Assembly (NCBI RefSeq): GCF_016862395.1
Contig: NZ_BOMW01000019.1
Coordinates: 62,001 to 126,000, forward strand
Origin: Actinoplanes siamensis
GTDB taxonomy: Bacteria > Actinomycetota > Actinomycetes > Mycobacteriales > Micromonosporaceae
Length of the DNA: 64,000 bases
Reading direction: 5' to 3'
The notes beneath the pieces were generated by a model, which saw only the letters and a program-made list of their open reading frames with translations, ran no database searches and was not told the origin of the DNA. Below are positions 17,901 to 26,223 of the stretch, one piece after another; position 1 is the stretch's first letter; each line of letters opens with the position of its first letter. Both the position numbers and the translations under genes were made by a program.

Positions 17901-19325
17901 GTGCCGATCAAAAGGGTGTGGGCGCCGCAGATCGACTTCTCGGTTCTGCGGCGGGAGCTGGGACTGCCGGGCGAGTTCCCGGCCGAGGTGATCGCCGAGG
18001 CCGAGCGGGCGGCCGGGACGTCGCCGGGTGGGGCCGACCGGACCGCGGTGCCGTTCGTGACCATCGACCCCGCCGGGTCGCAGGACCTTGATCAGGCGAT
18101 GCATCTGAGCCGCCGGGACGGGGGCGGCTACCGGGTGCGGTACGCGATCGCGGACGTCGCCTCGTTCGTGCCGCCCGGCAGCGCGGTCGAGGCGGAGAGC
18201 TGGGTGCGCGGTCAGACCGTCTACCTGCCGGACGGGCGGATCCCGCTGCACCCGCCGGTGCTGAGCGAGGGCGCGGTGAGCCTCTTCCCGGACGTCGACC
18301 GGGCCGCCGTGGTGTGGACGATCGACCTGGACGCGGACGGGGCGACCAGCGGGGTGGGCCTGGAACGGGCGCGCGTGCGCAGCCGGGCCAAGCTGGACTA
18401 TCCGAGAGTGCAGCGGGAGCTGGACGGCGGGAACCCGTCCGAGACGGTGGCCCTGCTCGCGGAGATCGGCACGGTGCTGGCCCGGCGCGCGGCCGAGCGG
18501 GGTGCGGTGAATCTGCCGCTTCCGGCGCAGGAGGTGGAGCGGGACGGGAACGGCTGGCGGCTGGTGCTGCGGGCGCCGCTGCCGGTGGAGGAGCACAATG
18601 CACAGATCTCGCTGCTGACCGGGATGGCCGCGGCGCGGATCATGCTGGACGGCGGGATCGGGATGCTACGGACCATGCCGCCGCCGAAACCGGAGGCGGT
18701 GGCGGGGCTGCGGGCCGCGGCGGAGTCGCTCGGGGTGGACTGGCCGGACGGGGCGAGCGTGGGCGCGGTGGTGGCCTCGGTGGATCCGGGCGGCCCGCGC
18801 GGCGCGGCGTTCCTCGACCAGGCGGCGGAGCTGTTGCGCGGTGCGGCGTACACGGCGTTCGGCGGGGCCGCCGGGCCGGTGCCGGAGCAGACCGGGCACG
18901 GTGGCGTGGGCGCGCCGTATGCGCACGTCACGGCGCCCCTGCGGAGGCTGGCCGACCGCTATGTCACCGAGGCCTGCCTTTCGCTGTACGAGAACCGCCC
19001 GGTCCCGCAGTGGGTCCGCGACGCCCTGCCGCGGCTGCCGGAGCAGATGACCACCACGGACCGGCTCGCCGGGGCCGCCGACCGGGGCGCGATCGACCTG
19101 GCCGAGGCCGTGCTGCTGCAGGGCCGGGTGGGTGACCGGTTCGACGCCGCGGTGCTGGACCGCGAGGAGGCGTCCGGGAAGCGGCCGGCCGGCGGCACGG
19201 TGGCCCTCGACGATCCGGCCGTGCGGGCCCGTTGCCTCGGTGATCTGCCGCTGGGCGGCCGCGTCCAGGTGCGCCTGACCACCGCCGACCCGGCGACGCG
19301 TACCGTCCGCTTCGAAAAGGCCTGA
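17901..19325 (+). CDS. RNB-domain exoribonuclease (RNase II/R family, short form)
   Basis: A 474-residue protein that is almost only the RNB catalytic domain. It has the acidic cluster FVTIDPAGSQDLDQAMHLSR (about residues 53-72), VADVASF-like and DGRIPLHPPVLSEGAVSLFP segments, and YAHVTAPLRRLADRYV near residue 342. These enzymes degrade RNA 3' to 5'. No cold-shock or S1 RNA-binding domains are visible, as in many actinobacterial stand-alone RNB proteins. The start is GTG 17901. It is convergent with panB and followed by a long hairpin. Confidence 0.88.
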   Translation: MPIKRVWAPQIDFSVLRRELGLPGEFPAEVIAEAERAAGTSPGGADRTAVPFVTIDPAGSQDLDQAMHLSRRDGGGYRVRYAIADVASFVPPGSAVEAESWVRGQTVYLPDGRIPLHPPVLSEGAVSLFPDVDRAAVVWTIDLDADGATSGVGLERARVRSRAKLDYPRVQRELDGGNPSETVALLAEIGTVLARRAAERGAVNLPLPAQEVERDGNGWRLVLRAPLPVEEHNAQISLLTGMAAARIMLDGGIGMLRTMPPPKPEAVAGLRAAAESLGVDWPDGASVGAVVASVDPGGPRGAAFLDQAAELLRGAAYTAFGGAAGPVPEQTGHGGVGAPYAHVTAPLRRLADRYVTEACLSLYENRPVPQWVRDALPRLPEQMTTTDRLAGAADRGAIDLAEAVLLQGRVGDRFDAAVLDREEASGKRPAGGTVALDDPAVRARCLGDLPLGGRVQVRLTTADPATRTVRFEKA

Positions 19326-19330
19326 CCCGG

Positions 19331-19365
19331 CGGCGCGCTGCCCACCGGGAGTGGGCAGCGCGCCG
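19331..19365. terminator. Bidirectional terminator between RNB gene and panB
   Basis: A perfect 15-bp stem (CGGCGCGCTGCCCAC / GTGGGCAGCGCGCCG) with a 5-nt loop sits between the convergent stops. Confidence 0.85.
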
Positions 19366-19386
19366 CGCGTACGTACGACTCGATAA

Positions 19387-20217
19387 TCAGAACGTGTGCT
19401 CAGCGGCCGGGAACTCGCCGCTGCGGACCTCTTCCGCGAATCGCCGCGTCGCCTCGGTCAGCACGCCGGACAGGTCGGCGTAGCGCTTCACGAAGCGCGG
19501 CGCCTTGCCGGTGCGCAGCCCGGCCATGTCCTGCCAGACCAGCACCTGGGCGTCGGTGTCCGGACCGGCCCCGATGCCGACCGTGGGAATCGCCAGCTCC
19601 TTGGTGATCTGCTTGGACACCTCGCCGGGCACCATCTCCAGCACTACCGCGAACGCTCCCGCGTCGGCCACCGCGCGGGCGTCCGAGATCACCTCGGCGC
19701 CCTCGTTCTCCCGGCCCTGCACGCGGTAACCGCCGATGGCGTGCTCGCGCTGCGGGGTGAAGCCGATGTGCGCCATCACCGGGATGCCGGCGCCGGTGAT
19801 CGCCTCGATCTGCGGGGCCATCCGGCGGCCGCCCTCCAGCTTGACCGCGTGGCAGCCGCCCTCCTTCATGAACCGGACGGCGGTGCGCAGCGCCTGGGTG
19901 GGGCCCTCCTCGTAGCTGCCGAACGGCAGGTCGCCGACGATCAACGCGGTCCTGGTGGCCCGGACGACGGCCTTGACCAGGGGCAGCATCTCGTCGACGG
20001 TGACCTGGACGGTGGTCTCGTAGCCGTAGACGTTGTTGGCCGCCGAGTCGCCGACCAGCAGCACCGGTACGCCGGACTGATCGAAGACGGAGGCGGTGTA
20101 CTGGTCGTAGGACGTGAGCATCGGCCAACGGTCGCCGCGGGCCTTGGCGTTGAGCAGGTCACGGGTCCGGACCCGGCGGGTGGCCGGCCCTCCGTACAAA
20201 GTCGGGATCTCCGACAT
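19387..20217 (-). CDS. panB: 3-methyl-2-oxobutanoate hydroxymethyltransferase
   Basis: A 276-residue TIM-barrel enzyme of pantothenate (CoA) biosynthesis. It transfers a hydroxymethyl group from methylene-THF to 2-oxoisovalerate to give ketopantoate. Diagnostic segments: [18 protein letters not shown], the metal-ligand motif [50 protein letters not shown] and the catalytic Glu in [10 protein letters not shown]. Length matches the family. The start is ATG 20217 with GGGAGGAGAG upstream. It is the first gene of a minus-strand unit not joined to panC. The neighbouring genes (nadE, glnA2) match the Mycobacterium/Streptomyces region. Confidence 0.96.
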   Translation of the reverse strand: MSEIPTLYGGPATRRVRTRDLLNAKARGDRWPMLTSYDQYTASVFDQSGVPVLLVGDSAANNVYGYETTVQVTVDEMLPLVKAVVRATRTALIVGDLPFGSYEEGPTQALRTAVRFMKEGGCHAVKLEGGRRMAPQIEAITGAGIPVMAHIGFTPQREHAIGGYRVQGRENEGAEVISDARAVADAGAFAVVLEMVPGEVSKQITKELAIPTVGIGAGPDTDAQVLVWQDMAGLRTGKAPRFVKRYADLSGVLTEATRRFAEEVRSGEFPAAEHTF

Positions 20218-20318
20218 CTCGTCACTCTCCTCCCTCGAGGCCGCCTGGTGCGGTCCCCGGGTGTTGCGAGCATCGTCGCACCGGGAGCCAGGCCGCTGTC
20301 AGGGTGCAGTGGAGGTTT

Positions 20319-22094
20319 TCACAGACCTTCGCGATACCGGTTGGTGATGGGTAGGCGCCGGTCCCGGCCGAACGCCTTGCCGGAGATCTTGGTGCCGGGA
20401 GCCGACTGGCGGCGCTTGTACTCCGCCAGGTCGACCATCCGCAGCACCCGGTCGACCAGCTCGGGGTCGTTGCCGGCCGCGATCAGCTCGGCGCGGCCCA
20501 GGTCGTGGTCCACGTACCCCTTGATGATCGGATCAAGCACGGCGTAGTCCGGCAGCGAGTCCGAGTCCTTCTGGTCCGGGCGCAGCTCCGCGCTCGGCGC
20601 CTTGGTGATCGAGTTCTCCGGGATGGGCGGCTCGCCCTGCGTGTTCCGCCAGCGGGCGAGCTGCCAGACCATCGACTTGGGGACGTCCTTGAGCGGGTTG
20701 AAACCGCCCACCGAGTCACCGTAGAGCGTGGAGTAGCCGACCGCGAGCTCGCTCTTGTTGCCGGTGGTGAGCACCAGGTGCCCGTCGGAGTTGGAGAGCG
20801 CCATCAGGATCACGCCGCGGACCCGGGCCTGCAGGTTCTCCACGGCGACGCCGGAGAGCGACAGGTTCGCCAGGAACGCGTCGACCATCGGCTGGATCGG
20901 CTCGACGCGGTAGTGCAGGCCGGTGCGCTTGGCCAGGTCGGCGGCGTCGTCCTTGGAGTGCTCGGAGGAGTAGCCGCTGGGCAGGGAGACGCCGGTGACG
21001 CGGTCCGGGCCGAGCGCGTCGACGGCGATCGCGGCGACGACGGCGGAGTCGATGCCGCCGGAGAGGCCGAGGATCACCGAGGGGAAGCCGTTCTTCTCGA
21101 CGTAGTCGCGCAGTCCCAGGACGAGGGCGGTCCAGACCTCCTGCTCGTCGGAGATCCGCGGGGCGATCTGCCCGGTCCGGCGCTCCGGCGGCGGCGCGAG
21201 GGCGCCGGGGATCGCGACCCGGTCGATCGCCATGTCGTGCGGTATCTCCTGCTCGACCGACGGCTTCGCCGCGTCGGTCGAGCCCGCGGCGTTCGGCGCG
21301 GCGCCGGCCGGCGGCAGATCGAGATCGTGTACGAGCAGCTCCTCGGTGAACTGCCCGGCGCGGGCCAGCAGCTCCCCGTCCGGCCCGACGATCATCGAGT
21401 CCCCGTCGAAGACCAGCTCGTCCTGCCCGCCGATCAGGTTCACGTACGCCACGGTGGCGCCCGCCTCGGCGGCCCGCCGTTGCACCAGCGGAAGCCGCAC
21501 GTCATCTTTGTTCAACTCGTACGGCGAGGCGTTGATGTTCACGACCAGCCCGACACCGGCCCGCCGCGCCGCGGTGAACGGCCCCCCGGCCTGCCAGATG
21601 TCCTCGCAGACGGTGAGCGCGACGTCCACCCCGCCCAGCCGCACCACGGTCAGCGAGTCGCCGGGCTCGAAGTATCGATCCTCGTCGAAGACGCCGTAGT
21701 TGGGCAGATGGTGCTTGAAGTAGGTGGCGGCCACGGCGCCCCGGTGCAGCACCGCGGACGCGTCCCGGCGGCCGGCGCCGGGCGTGGCGTCCGCGCTGAT
21801 CGCGGCCGGGCCGTCGGCGTCCACGTAACCCACCACCACGGCCAGCTCGCCGAGGCCGTCCGTGGCCAGTCCGGCGGCCAGCTCCTCCAGGGCCCGCCGG
21901 GAGGCCTGCACGAACGAGTTGCGGAAGACCAGATCCTCGATCGGATAGCCGGTCAGCATCATCTCGGGGAAGGCGACCAGATGCGCGCCGGCGTCCGCCG
22001 CGGACCGGGACCAGCGCCGGATCGCGGCCGCGTTGCCGGGGAGGTCACCGACCGTCGAATTCACCTGTGCGAGGGCGATGCGCAGCGTGGGCAT
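20319..22094 (-). CDS. nadE: Glutamine-dependent NAD+ synthetase
   Basis: A 591-residue two-domain enzyme. The N-terminal nitrilase-like amidase (about residues 1-260) has catalytic Glu in VAFPEMMLTGY, Lys in YFKHHLPNYGVFDE and Cys in LTVCEDIW. The C-terminal ATP-pyrophosphatase domain has the PP-loop LGLSGGIDSAVVAAIA (about residue 328). Glutamine-derived ammonia is channelled to deamido-NAD to make NAD+. The start is ATG 22094 (MPTLRIALAQVN), directly at the first amidase strand; an upstream extension is not conserved in character. The gene is divergent from glnA2, with 107 bp between the starts. Confidence 0.95.
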   Translation of the reverse strand: MPTLRIALAQVNSTVGDLPGNAAAIRRWSRSAADAGAHLVAFPEMMLTGYPIEDLVFRNSFVQASRRALEELAAGLATDGLGELAVVVGYVDADGPAAISADATPGAGRRDASAVLHRGAVAATYFKHHLPNYGVFDEDRYFEPGDSLTVVRLGGVDVALTVCEDIWQAGGPFTAARRAGVGLVVNINASPYELNKDDVRLPLVQRRAAEAGATVAYVNLIGGQDELVFDGDSMIVGPDGELLARAGQFTEELLVHDLDLPPAGAAPNAAGSTDAAKPSVEQEIPHDMAIDRVAIPGALAPPPERRTGQIAPRISDEQEVWTALVLGLRDYVEKNGFPSVILGLSGGIDSAVVAAIAVDALGPDRVTGVSLPSGYSSEHSKDDAADLAKRTGLHYRVEPIQPMVDAFLANLSLSGVAVENLQARVRGVILMALSNSDGHLVLTTGNKSELAVGYSTLYGDSVGGFNPLKDVPKSMVWQLARWRNTQGEPPIPENSITKAPSAELRPDQKDSDSLPDYAVLDPIIKGYVDHDLGRAELIAAGNDPELVDRVLRMVDLAEYKRRQSAPGTKISGKAFGRDRRLPITNRYREGL

Positions 22095-22201
22095 GCGCCT
22101 TATTGTTCCCCCATACCGCGGTTTCGGATCCTGACCCGGGCCGACGTCACAGGCCAAGGTCAGCGTAGTCTCGGCTCCAGGGATCGACACCGGGACGAGG
22201 G

Positions 22202-23560
22202 GTGGAAGTGGACCGACAGCAGGAGTTCGTGCTTCGCACGCTCGAGGAGCGCGACATCCGTTTTGTCCGGCTCTGGTTCACCGACGTGCTCGGTACGCTG
22301 AAGAGTGTGTCGGTCGCCCCGGCCGAGCTGGAGTCCGCCTTCGAGGAGGGCATCGGCATCGACGGCTCGGCGATCGAGGGCTTCGCCCGGGTCTTCGAGT
22401 CCGACATGGTCGCCATGCCGGACCCCACCACGTTCCAGGTGTTCCCGTTCGAGGGTGGCGGCAGCGGCGAGAGCGCCCGGATGTTCTGCGACATCCTGCT
22501 CCCCGACGGCAGCCCGGCCTGGGCCGACCCGCGCCACGTGCTGCGCCGCGCGCTGGCCCGGGCCGCGGAGAAGGGCTTCACCTTCTACACCCACCCCGAG
22601 GTCGAGTTCTTCCTGGTCCAGGACGGGGAGAACGACGGCTCGGTGCCGGTGCCGGTGGACACCGGCGGCTACTTCGACCACACCACCCACGCGGTGGCCC
22701 GCGACTTCCGCCGGCAGGCCGTGCTCGCCCTGGAGCGGATCGGGATCTCCGTCGAGTTCAGCCACCACGAGGTCGCGCCCGGCCAGCAGGAGATCGACCT
22801 GCGGTACGCGGACGCGCTGACCACCGCCGACAACATCATGACGTTCCGGCACGTGGTCAAGGAGGTGGCGCTCTCCCAGGGGGTGAAGGCCACCTTCATG
22901 CCGAAGCCGTACACCGATCAGCCCGGCTCCGGCATGCACACCCACCTGTCGTTGTTCGAGGGCGAGCGCAACGCGTTCTACGACGGCGAGGATCCGCAGA
23001 AGCTGTCCAAGACGGCGCGGGCGTTCATCGCCGGCCTGCTGGTGCACGCCCGGGAGTACACCGCGGTCACCAACCAGTGGGTGAACTCGTACAAGCGGCT
23101 TTTCCCGATGCAGCTGCCGGACCGGATCACCGAGTCGCCGGCGTTCGTCAGCTGGGGCCACCTGAACCGGTCCGCCCTGGTCCGCGTCCCCGCCTTCGGC
23201 AAGCCGAACTCGGCCCGCGTCGAGGTGCGGTCGCTGGACTCGGCGACCAACCCGTACCTGGCGTTCGCGGTCATGCTCGGCGCCGGCCTGAAGGGCATCG
23301 AGGAGGGGTACGAGCTGCCGCCGGGCGCCGAGGACGACGTCTGGTCGCTCTCCCCGGCCGAGCGGAAGGCCGCCGGTTACGAGGCGTTGCCGGAGAACCT
23401 GTCCGAGGCGATCGACGTGATGGCCGGCTCCGAGCTGGTCGCCGAGGTGCTCGGGGAGCACGTCTTCGACTTCTTCCTGCGCAACAAGCGGGCCGAGTGG
23501 GAGCAGTTCCGGCGCGAGGTGACCCCGTACGAGCGGCAGCGGTACCTGGGCGCGCTCTGA
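22202..23560 (+). CDS. glnA2: Glutamine synthetase, type I (GlnA2-like, not adenylylated)
   Basis: A 452-residue GS. Seen: RFVRLWFTDVLGTLKSV, DGSAIEGFAR, the metal/ATP residues in HPEVEFFLV, EFSHHEVAPGQQEID, the KPYTDQPGSGMHTHLSLF loop, and RSALVRVPAFGKPNSARVEVR. The adenylylation loop, which reads NLYDLP in regulated enzymes, reads DVWSLSPAER here with no Tyr, so GlnE cannot modify it in the usual way. This matches the GSI-alpha type (mycobacterial GlnA2), for which glutamine- or D-iso-Gln-forming roles have been suggested; polyamine or ethanolamine ligases are alternatives. GTG 22202 or GTG 22208 may be used. No GlnR box is seen upstream. Confidence 0.9.
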   Translation: MEVDRQQEFVLRTLEERDIRFVRLWFTDVLGTLKSVSVAPAELESAFEEGIGIDGSAIEGFARVFESDMVAMPDPTTFQVFPFEGGGSGESARMFCDILLPDGSPAWADPRHVLRRALARAAEKGFTFYTHPEVEFFLVQDGENDGSVPVPVDTGGYFDHTTHAVARDFRRQAVLALERIGISVEFSHHEVAPGQQEIDLRYADALTTADNIMTFRHVVKEVALSQGVKATFMPKPYTDQPGSGMHTHLSLFEGERNAFYDGEDPQKLSKTARAFIAGLLVHAREYTAVTNQWVNSYKRLFPMQLPDRITESPAFVSWGHLNRSALVRVPAFGKPNSARVEVRSLDSATNPYLAFAVMLGAGLKGIEEGYELPPGAEDDVWSLSPAERKAAGYEALPENLSEAIDVMAGSELVAEVLGEHVFDFFLRNKRAEWEQFRREVTPYERQRYLGAL

Positions 23561-23586
23561 TCTTCGCCGGGCATTTCGGGCTTGTC

Positions 23587-23615
23587 CGGCGGCGGCTCCT
23601 GCGGGGCCGCCGCCG
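23587..23615 (+). terminator. glnA2 terminator hairpin
   Basis: A 10-bp perfect stem (CGGCGGCGGC / GCCGCCGCCG) with a 9-nt loop begins 27 bp after the glnA2 stop. Confidence 0.55.
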
Positions 23616-23679
23616 CGCCGCGAAGTTTTGCACCAGGGGGTACGGTCTCCTCTGACGTCAGGCGACAAGGGGAGAGGCC

Positions 23680-24105
23680 GTGCTGCAGGATCTGCTGGAG
23701 GGAGCCGGGCGGAGCATCGTCTTCGGCCTGATCGGTATCGGTCTGATGGCCGTCGGTTTTGTGCTGATCGACCTGCTCACGCCGGGCAGGTTGCGCGATC
23801 TGATCTGGGTCGAGCGCAACCCGAACGCATCGCTGCTGCTGGCCGCGAACCAGCTCGGCATCGCGGCGATCGTGTTCACCGCGATCTGGACCACCTACGA
23901 CTCGTTCGGCCAGGGCGTCGCGTCGACCCTGATGTTCGGCCTGCTCGGCATCGTGATCATGGGGCTGGCGTTCAAGGTGCTGGACTGGATGACCCCGGGC
24001 AAGCTCGGCGAGGTCATCTGCACCGACAACTTCCACGGCGGCGCGCTGGTGAGCGCGGCCTCCCACTTCGGAGCGGCGTTGATCGTCTGCGCCTGTATCG
24101 CCTGA
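23680..24105 (+). CDS. DUF350 integral membrane protein
   Basis: A 141-residue protein with four predicted transmembrane helices arranged as two repeats. Each repeat ends in a short hydrophilic D(L/W)(L/M)TPG(R/K)L motif (residues about 31 and 105), characteristic of DUF350 (YjfL/UPF0719) proteins. Function is unknown; members are often near transglutaminase-like or stress genes, which is not the case here. The GTG start at 23680 has AAGGGGAG upstream. Confidence 0.85.
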   Translation: MLQDLLEGAGRSIVFGLIGIGLMAVGFVLIDLLTPGRLRDLIWVERNPNASLLLAANQLGIAAIVFTAIWTTYDSFGQGVASTLMFGLLGIVIMGLAFKVLDWMTPGKLGEVICTDNFHGGALVSAASHFGAALIVCACIA

Positions 24106-24136
24106 ACCCGTCCGCCGGTACGGGGCTCCGGCGCTG

Positions 24137-24168
24137 CTCGGCCGGGCCGGGGTGGCGGTCCGGCCGAG
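24137..24168. terminator. Hairpin between DUF350 and YqeY genes
   Basis: A 9-bp perfect stem (CTCGGCCGG / CCGGCCGAG) with a 14-nt loop lies between two convergent stops. Confidence 0.5.
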
Positions 24169-24221
24169 GCGGCCGCGCTCCGATGTGGACAGCCGGCGGC
24201 CCGTGGGTCATCCCGGAGCGG

Positions 24222-24563
24222 CTAGGCCGTCCCGGGTGACAGCTGGGTGTCGAGCACGTCCGCCTCGGCACGCAGCCGGACGGACTCCGCCTCACGGCCC
24301 AGGCGGTCGTACTCCGCGGCGGCCGCCCGGCGCTCGTCGATCTCGGCTCGGACGATCCGCTCGATCTCGGCGTCGTCCTGCTCGCGGCGCGGCACCTCGG
24401 TCACGCCCAGCCCGGTGGCGGGCAGCCCGAACGCGGCGTCCCGCGGCGTCACGGCGGCCGCGTTCTCGATCGCGGCCAGCGCCGAGCGCAGCGCCGACAC
24501 CGCGGCCTTGTCCCGGGCCTTCATCGCCGGCAGCAGGGCGGCCTGGAGACGGTCGCGCAACAT
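24222..24563 (-). CDS. GatB/YqeY-domain protein
   Basis: A 113-residue helical protein beginning MLRDRLQAALLPAMKARDKAAVSALRSALAAIENA, the conserved helical pair of YqeY. It is shorter than the usual 150 residues; the C-terminal tRNA-binding-like subdomain is largely absent. YqeY resembles the tail of the GatB amidotransferase subunit, but its own role is not known. The charged helix (IVRAEIDERRAAAAEYDRLG) is typical. It is convergent with the DUF350 gene and divergent from the GNAT gene. Confidence 0.8.
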   Translation of the reverse strand: MLRDRLQAALLPAMKARDKAAVSALRSALAAIENAAAVTPRDAAFGLPATGLGVTEVPRREQDDAEIERIVRAEIDERRAAAAEYDRLGREAESVRLRAEADVLDTQLSPGTA

Positions 24564-24587
24564 TGTCGTACCCCCCGATCATCCCAC

Positions 24588-24662
24588 GTGCGTGGCGTGA
24601 ACCGTACCGACCGGCTGTACGCCCTTGTCGAGCGATTAAACGGGCGGTGGCGCTCCGGCCCC
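24588..24662 (+). pseudogene. Remnant of a WYL/DeoR-type regulator N-terminus
   Basis: Reading from about 24588 gives VNRTDRLYALVERLNGRW, which closely resembles the first helix of actinobacterial HTH-WYL regulators (RTDRLYALVEEL). The HTH that should follow is missing, and the reading becomes low-complexity Arg/Pro. The remaining spacer up to 24819 shows nothing else coding. It is interpreted as a decayed fragment left by deletion; a chance resemblance is possible because only 18 residues match. Confidence 0.35.
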
Positions 24663-24819
24663 GTGGCGGGCGGCGGCCGGCCGGATCCTCCGGACCGACC
24701 GGATCGGCGCCGTCCGCGCAGGCCCGCGAGCCGGCGCCGCCGCCCACGTTCCCGGAGACCCATCTGGACATCCCGGACGGCCGGCACGAGCGCCTGACCC
24801 GGTTTGCCAAGATCCTCCG

Positions 24820-25269
24820 ATGACTTCCACACCGATCCGCCTGGAGCCGGTCACCGCCGGCAACTGGCGTGACTGCGCCGCCCTGACCGTCCACGAGGAA
24901 CAGCGGCGCTTCGTCGCCGACGTGACCTACTACCTCTGCATGTGCCACTACGGCGACACCTGGCAGCCGCTCGCCGCGGTGCGCGGCGACGAGGTGGTGG
25001 GCTTCGCGATCTGGGCCGTCGACGACGACGGCAGCCGCTGGATCGGCGGTCTGGTCGTGGACGCGAAGCACCAGCGTCAGGGGATCGGCCGGGAGCTGGT
25101 CCGCCAGTTGCGGGAGCGGCTGGTCGCCGAGCCCGGCACGCCGAACGTGGCGCTCAGCTACCAGCCGGGGAACACCGCGGCGCGCGCCCTCTACCTGTCG
25201 ATGGGGTTCGTGGAGACCGGCGAGGTGGAGGACGACGAGGTGGTGGCCCGCTGGACCCCGGCGGCCTGA
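24820..25269 (+). CDS. GNAT-family N-acetyltransferase (polyamine-type)
   Basis: A 149-residue single GNAT domain. It has the acetyl-CoA loop QRQGIGRELVRQL (about residues 85-97), the preceding strand IGGLVVDAKHQ, and the terminal ALSYQPGNTAARALYLSMGF. The N-terminal YYLCMCHYGDTWQPLA block resembles spermine/spermidine acetyltransferases of the BltD/PaiA group, so a polyamine or small-amine substrate is plausible but unproven. ATG 24820 follows the family pattern; no strong ribosome site is present. Confidence 0.85.
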   Translation: MTSTPIRLEPVTAGNWRDCAALTVHEEQRRFVADVTYYLCMCHYGDTWQPLAAVRGDEVVGFAIWAVDDDGSRWIGGLVVDAKHQRQGIGRELVRQLRERLVAEPGTPNVALSYQPGNTAARALYLSMGFVETGEVEDDEVVARWTPAA

Positions 25270-25292
25270 TCCGGGGCGCCGGCTGGGGCTGA

Positions 25293-25368
25293 GGGTCGTC
25301 TCAACCCGCCCGGAGAGGGCCCTGACGACCAGCCGGAGACTGGCGGCCCGGTGCCGGCGAGACGACCC
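25293..25368. repeat. Long-arm inverted repeat between GNAT and amidotransferase genes
   Basis: GGGTCGTCTC (25293-25302) is the exact complement of GAGACGACCC (25359-25368). The 56-bp interior contains a smaller stem-like CCAG...CTGG. It could be a structured terminator or a short structured RNA 25-100 bp after the GNAT stop. Confidence 0.4.
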
Positions 25369-25451
25369 GGAAGGGCTCCGGGGAACTCCGGCGGCCGGGC
25401 CGGCAACGTCCTGTCGGTGTCTGCCGGCGGGTAATTCGTTAGCCTCGACAC

Positions 25452-26222
25452 GTGAGCACAGCGCTTGTCATCGAGAACGACCCGACCGACGACCTCCGGC
25501 GCCTCGGGGACTGGCTGACCGAGGCCGGGCTGGGGATCACCGTGCTCCGGCCGTACGCGGGCGACGAGCTGCCGGAGAGCCTGGAGCGGTTCGCGGCGCT
25601 GGTCGTGCTCGGCGGCGACCAGAGCGCCTACCCGGACGCGGCCGGCGCTCCCGGCGCGCCGTGGTTCCCCGCGGTGGAGGCGTTGTTCCGCAAGGCGGTC
25701 CGGCACCGGGTGCCGACGCTCGGGGTCTGTCTCGGCGGGCAGCTGCTGGCCCGGGCGCACGGCGGTCAGGTGGAGCGCAGCCCGAGCGGGCCGGAGATCG
25801 GGCCCGGATTGGTCGGCAAGCGTGACTCGGCCGACACGGATCCGCTGTTCAAGTGGGTGCCGCTGCTGCCCGACGTGATCCAGTGGCACCGGGACGAGAT
25901 CACCGAGCTGCCGCTGAACGCGACGCTGCTGGCGGCCTCCAGCCGGTATCCGCATCAGGCCTTCCGGATCGGGGACCGGGCCTGGGGCCTGCAGTTCCAC
26001 ATCGAGTGCGACGCCGAGATGATGGCCGACTGGACCCGCTCCGGGGCGGCCGACCTGGCGGAGCTGGGCTACGACGCGGAGGCCGTGGTGCTCGCCGTCG
26101 CCGAGATCCTTCCGGACGTCGAGGAGGTCTGGCAGCCGTTCGCAGCCCGGTTCGCGGCGCTCGCGCTCGGTGAGCTGCCGGACGCCGGCCTGCCCACGAC
26201 GCTGCCGCTGCTGGGGCACTGA
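25452..26222 (+). CDS. Class I glutamine amidotransferase
   Basis: A 256-residue stand-alone GATase1 domain. The nucleophile elbow is GVCLGGQLLA (Cys about residue 97), the catalytic His lies in GLQFHIECDAEM (about residue 183), and AALVVLGGDQSAY marks the oxyanion Gly-rich turn. Such proteins hydrolyse glutamine or related gamma-glutamyl compounds; GMP-synthase-like and gamma-glutamyl-polyamine hydrolase functions are both possible. The gene ends one base before glnE, in an operon with it, which suggests a nitrogen-linked role. The GTG start lies 6 bp after a TAGCCT box (25440-25445), consistent with a leaderless message. Confidence 0.88.
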   Translation: MSTALVIENDPTDDLRRLGDWLTEAGLGITVLRPYAGDELPESLERFAALVVLGGDQSAYPDAAGAPGAPWFPAVEALFRKAVRHRVPTLGVCLGGQLLARAHGGQVERSPSGPEIGPGLVGKRDSADTDPLFKWVPLLPDVIQWHRDEITELPLNATLLAASSRYPHQAFRIGDRAWGLQFHIECDAEMMADWTRSGAADLAELGYDAEAVVLAVAEILPDVEEVWQPFAARFAALALGELPDAGLPTTLPLLGH

Positions 26223-26223
26223 G

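Noticed and set aside
14928-18596. Long minus-strand open frame of about 1220 codons opposite the H1-like and RNB genes
   Set aside because: It is a shadow of the repetitive Lys/Ala codons: the translation is low-complexity Arg/Gly/Leu without domains, and the plus strand has a ribosome site and recognisable proteins.
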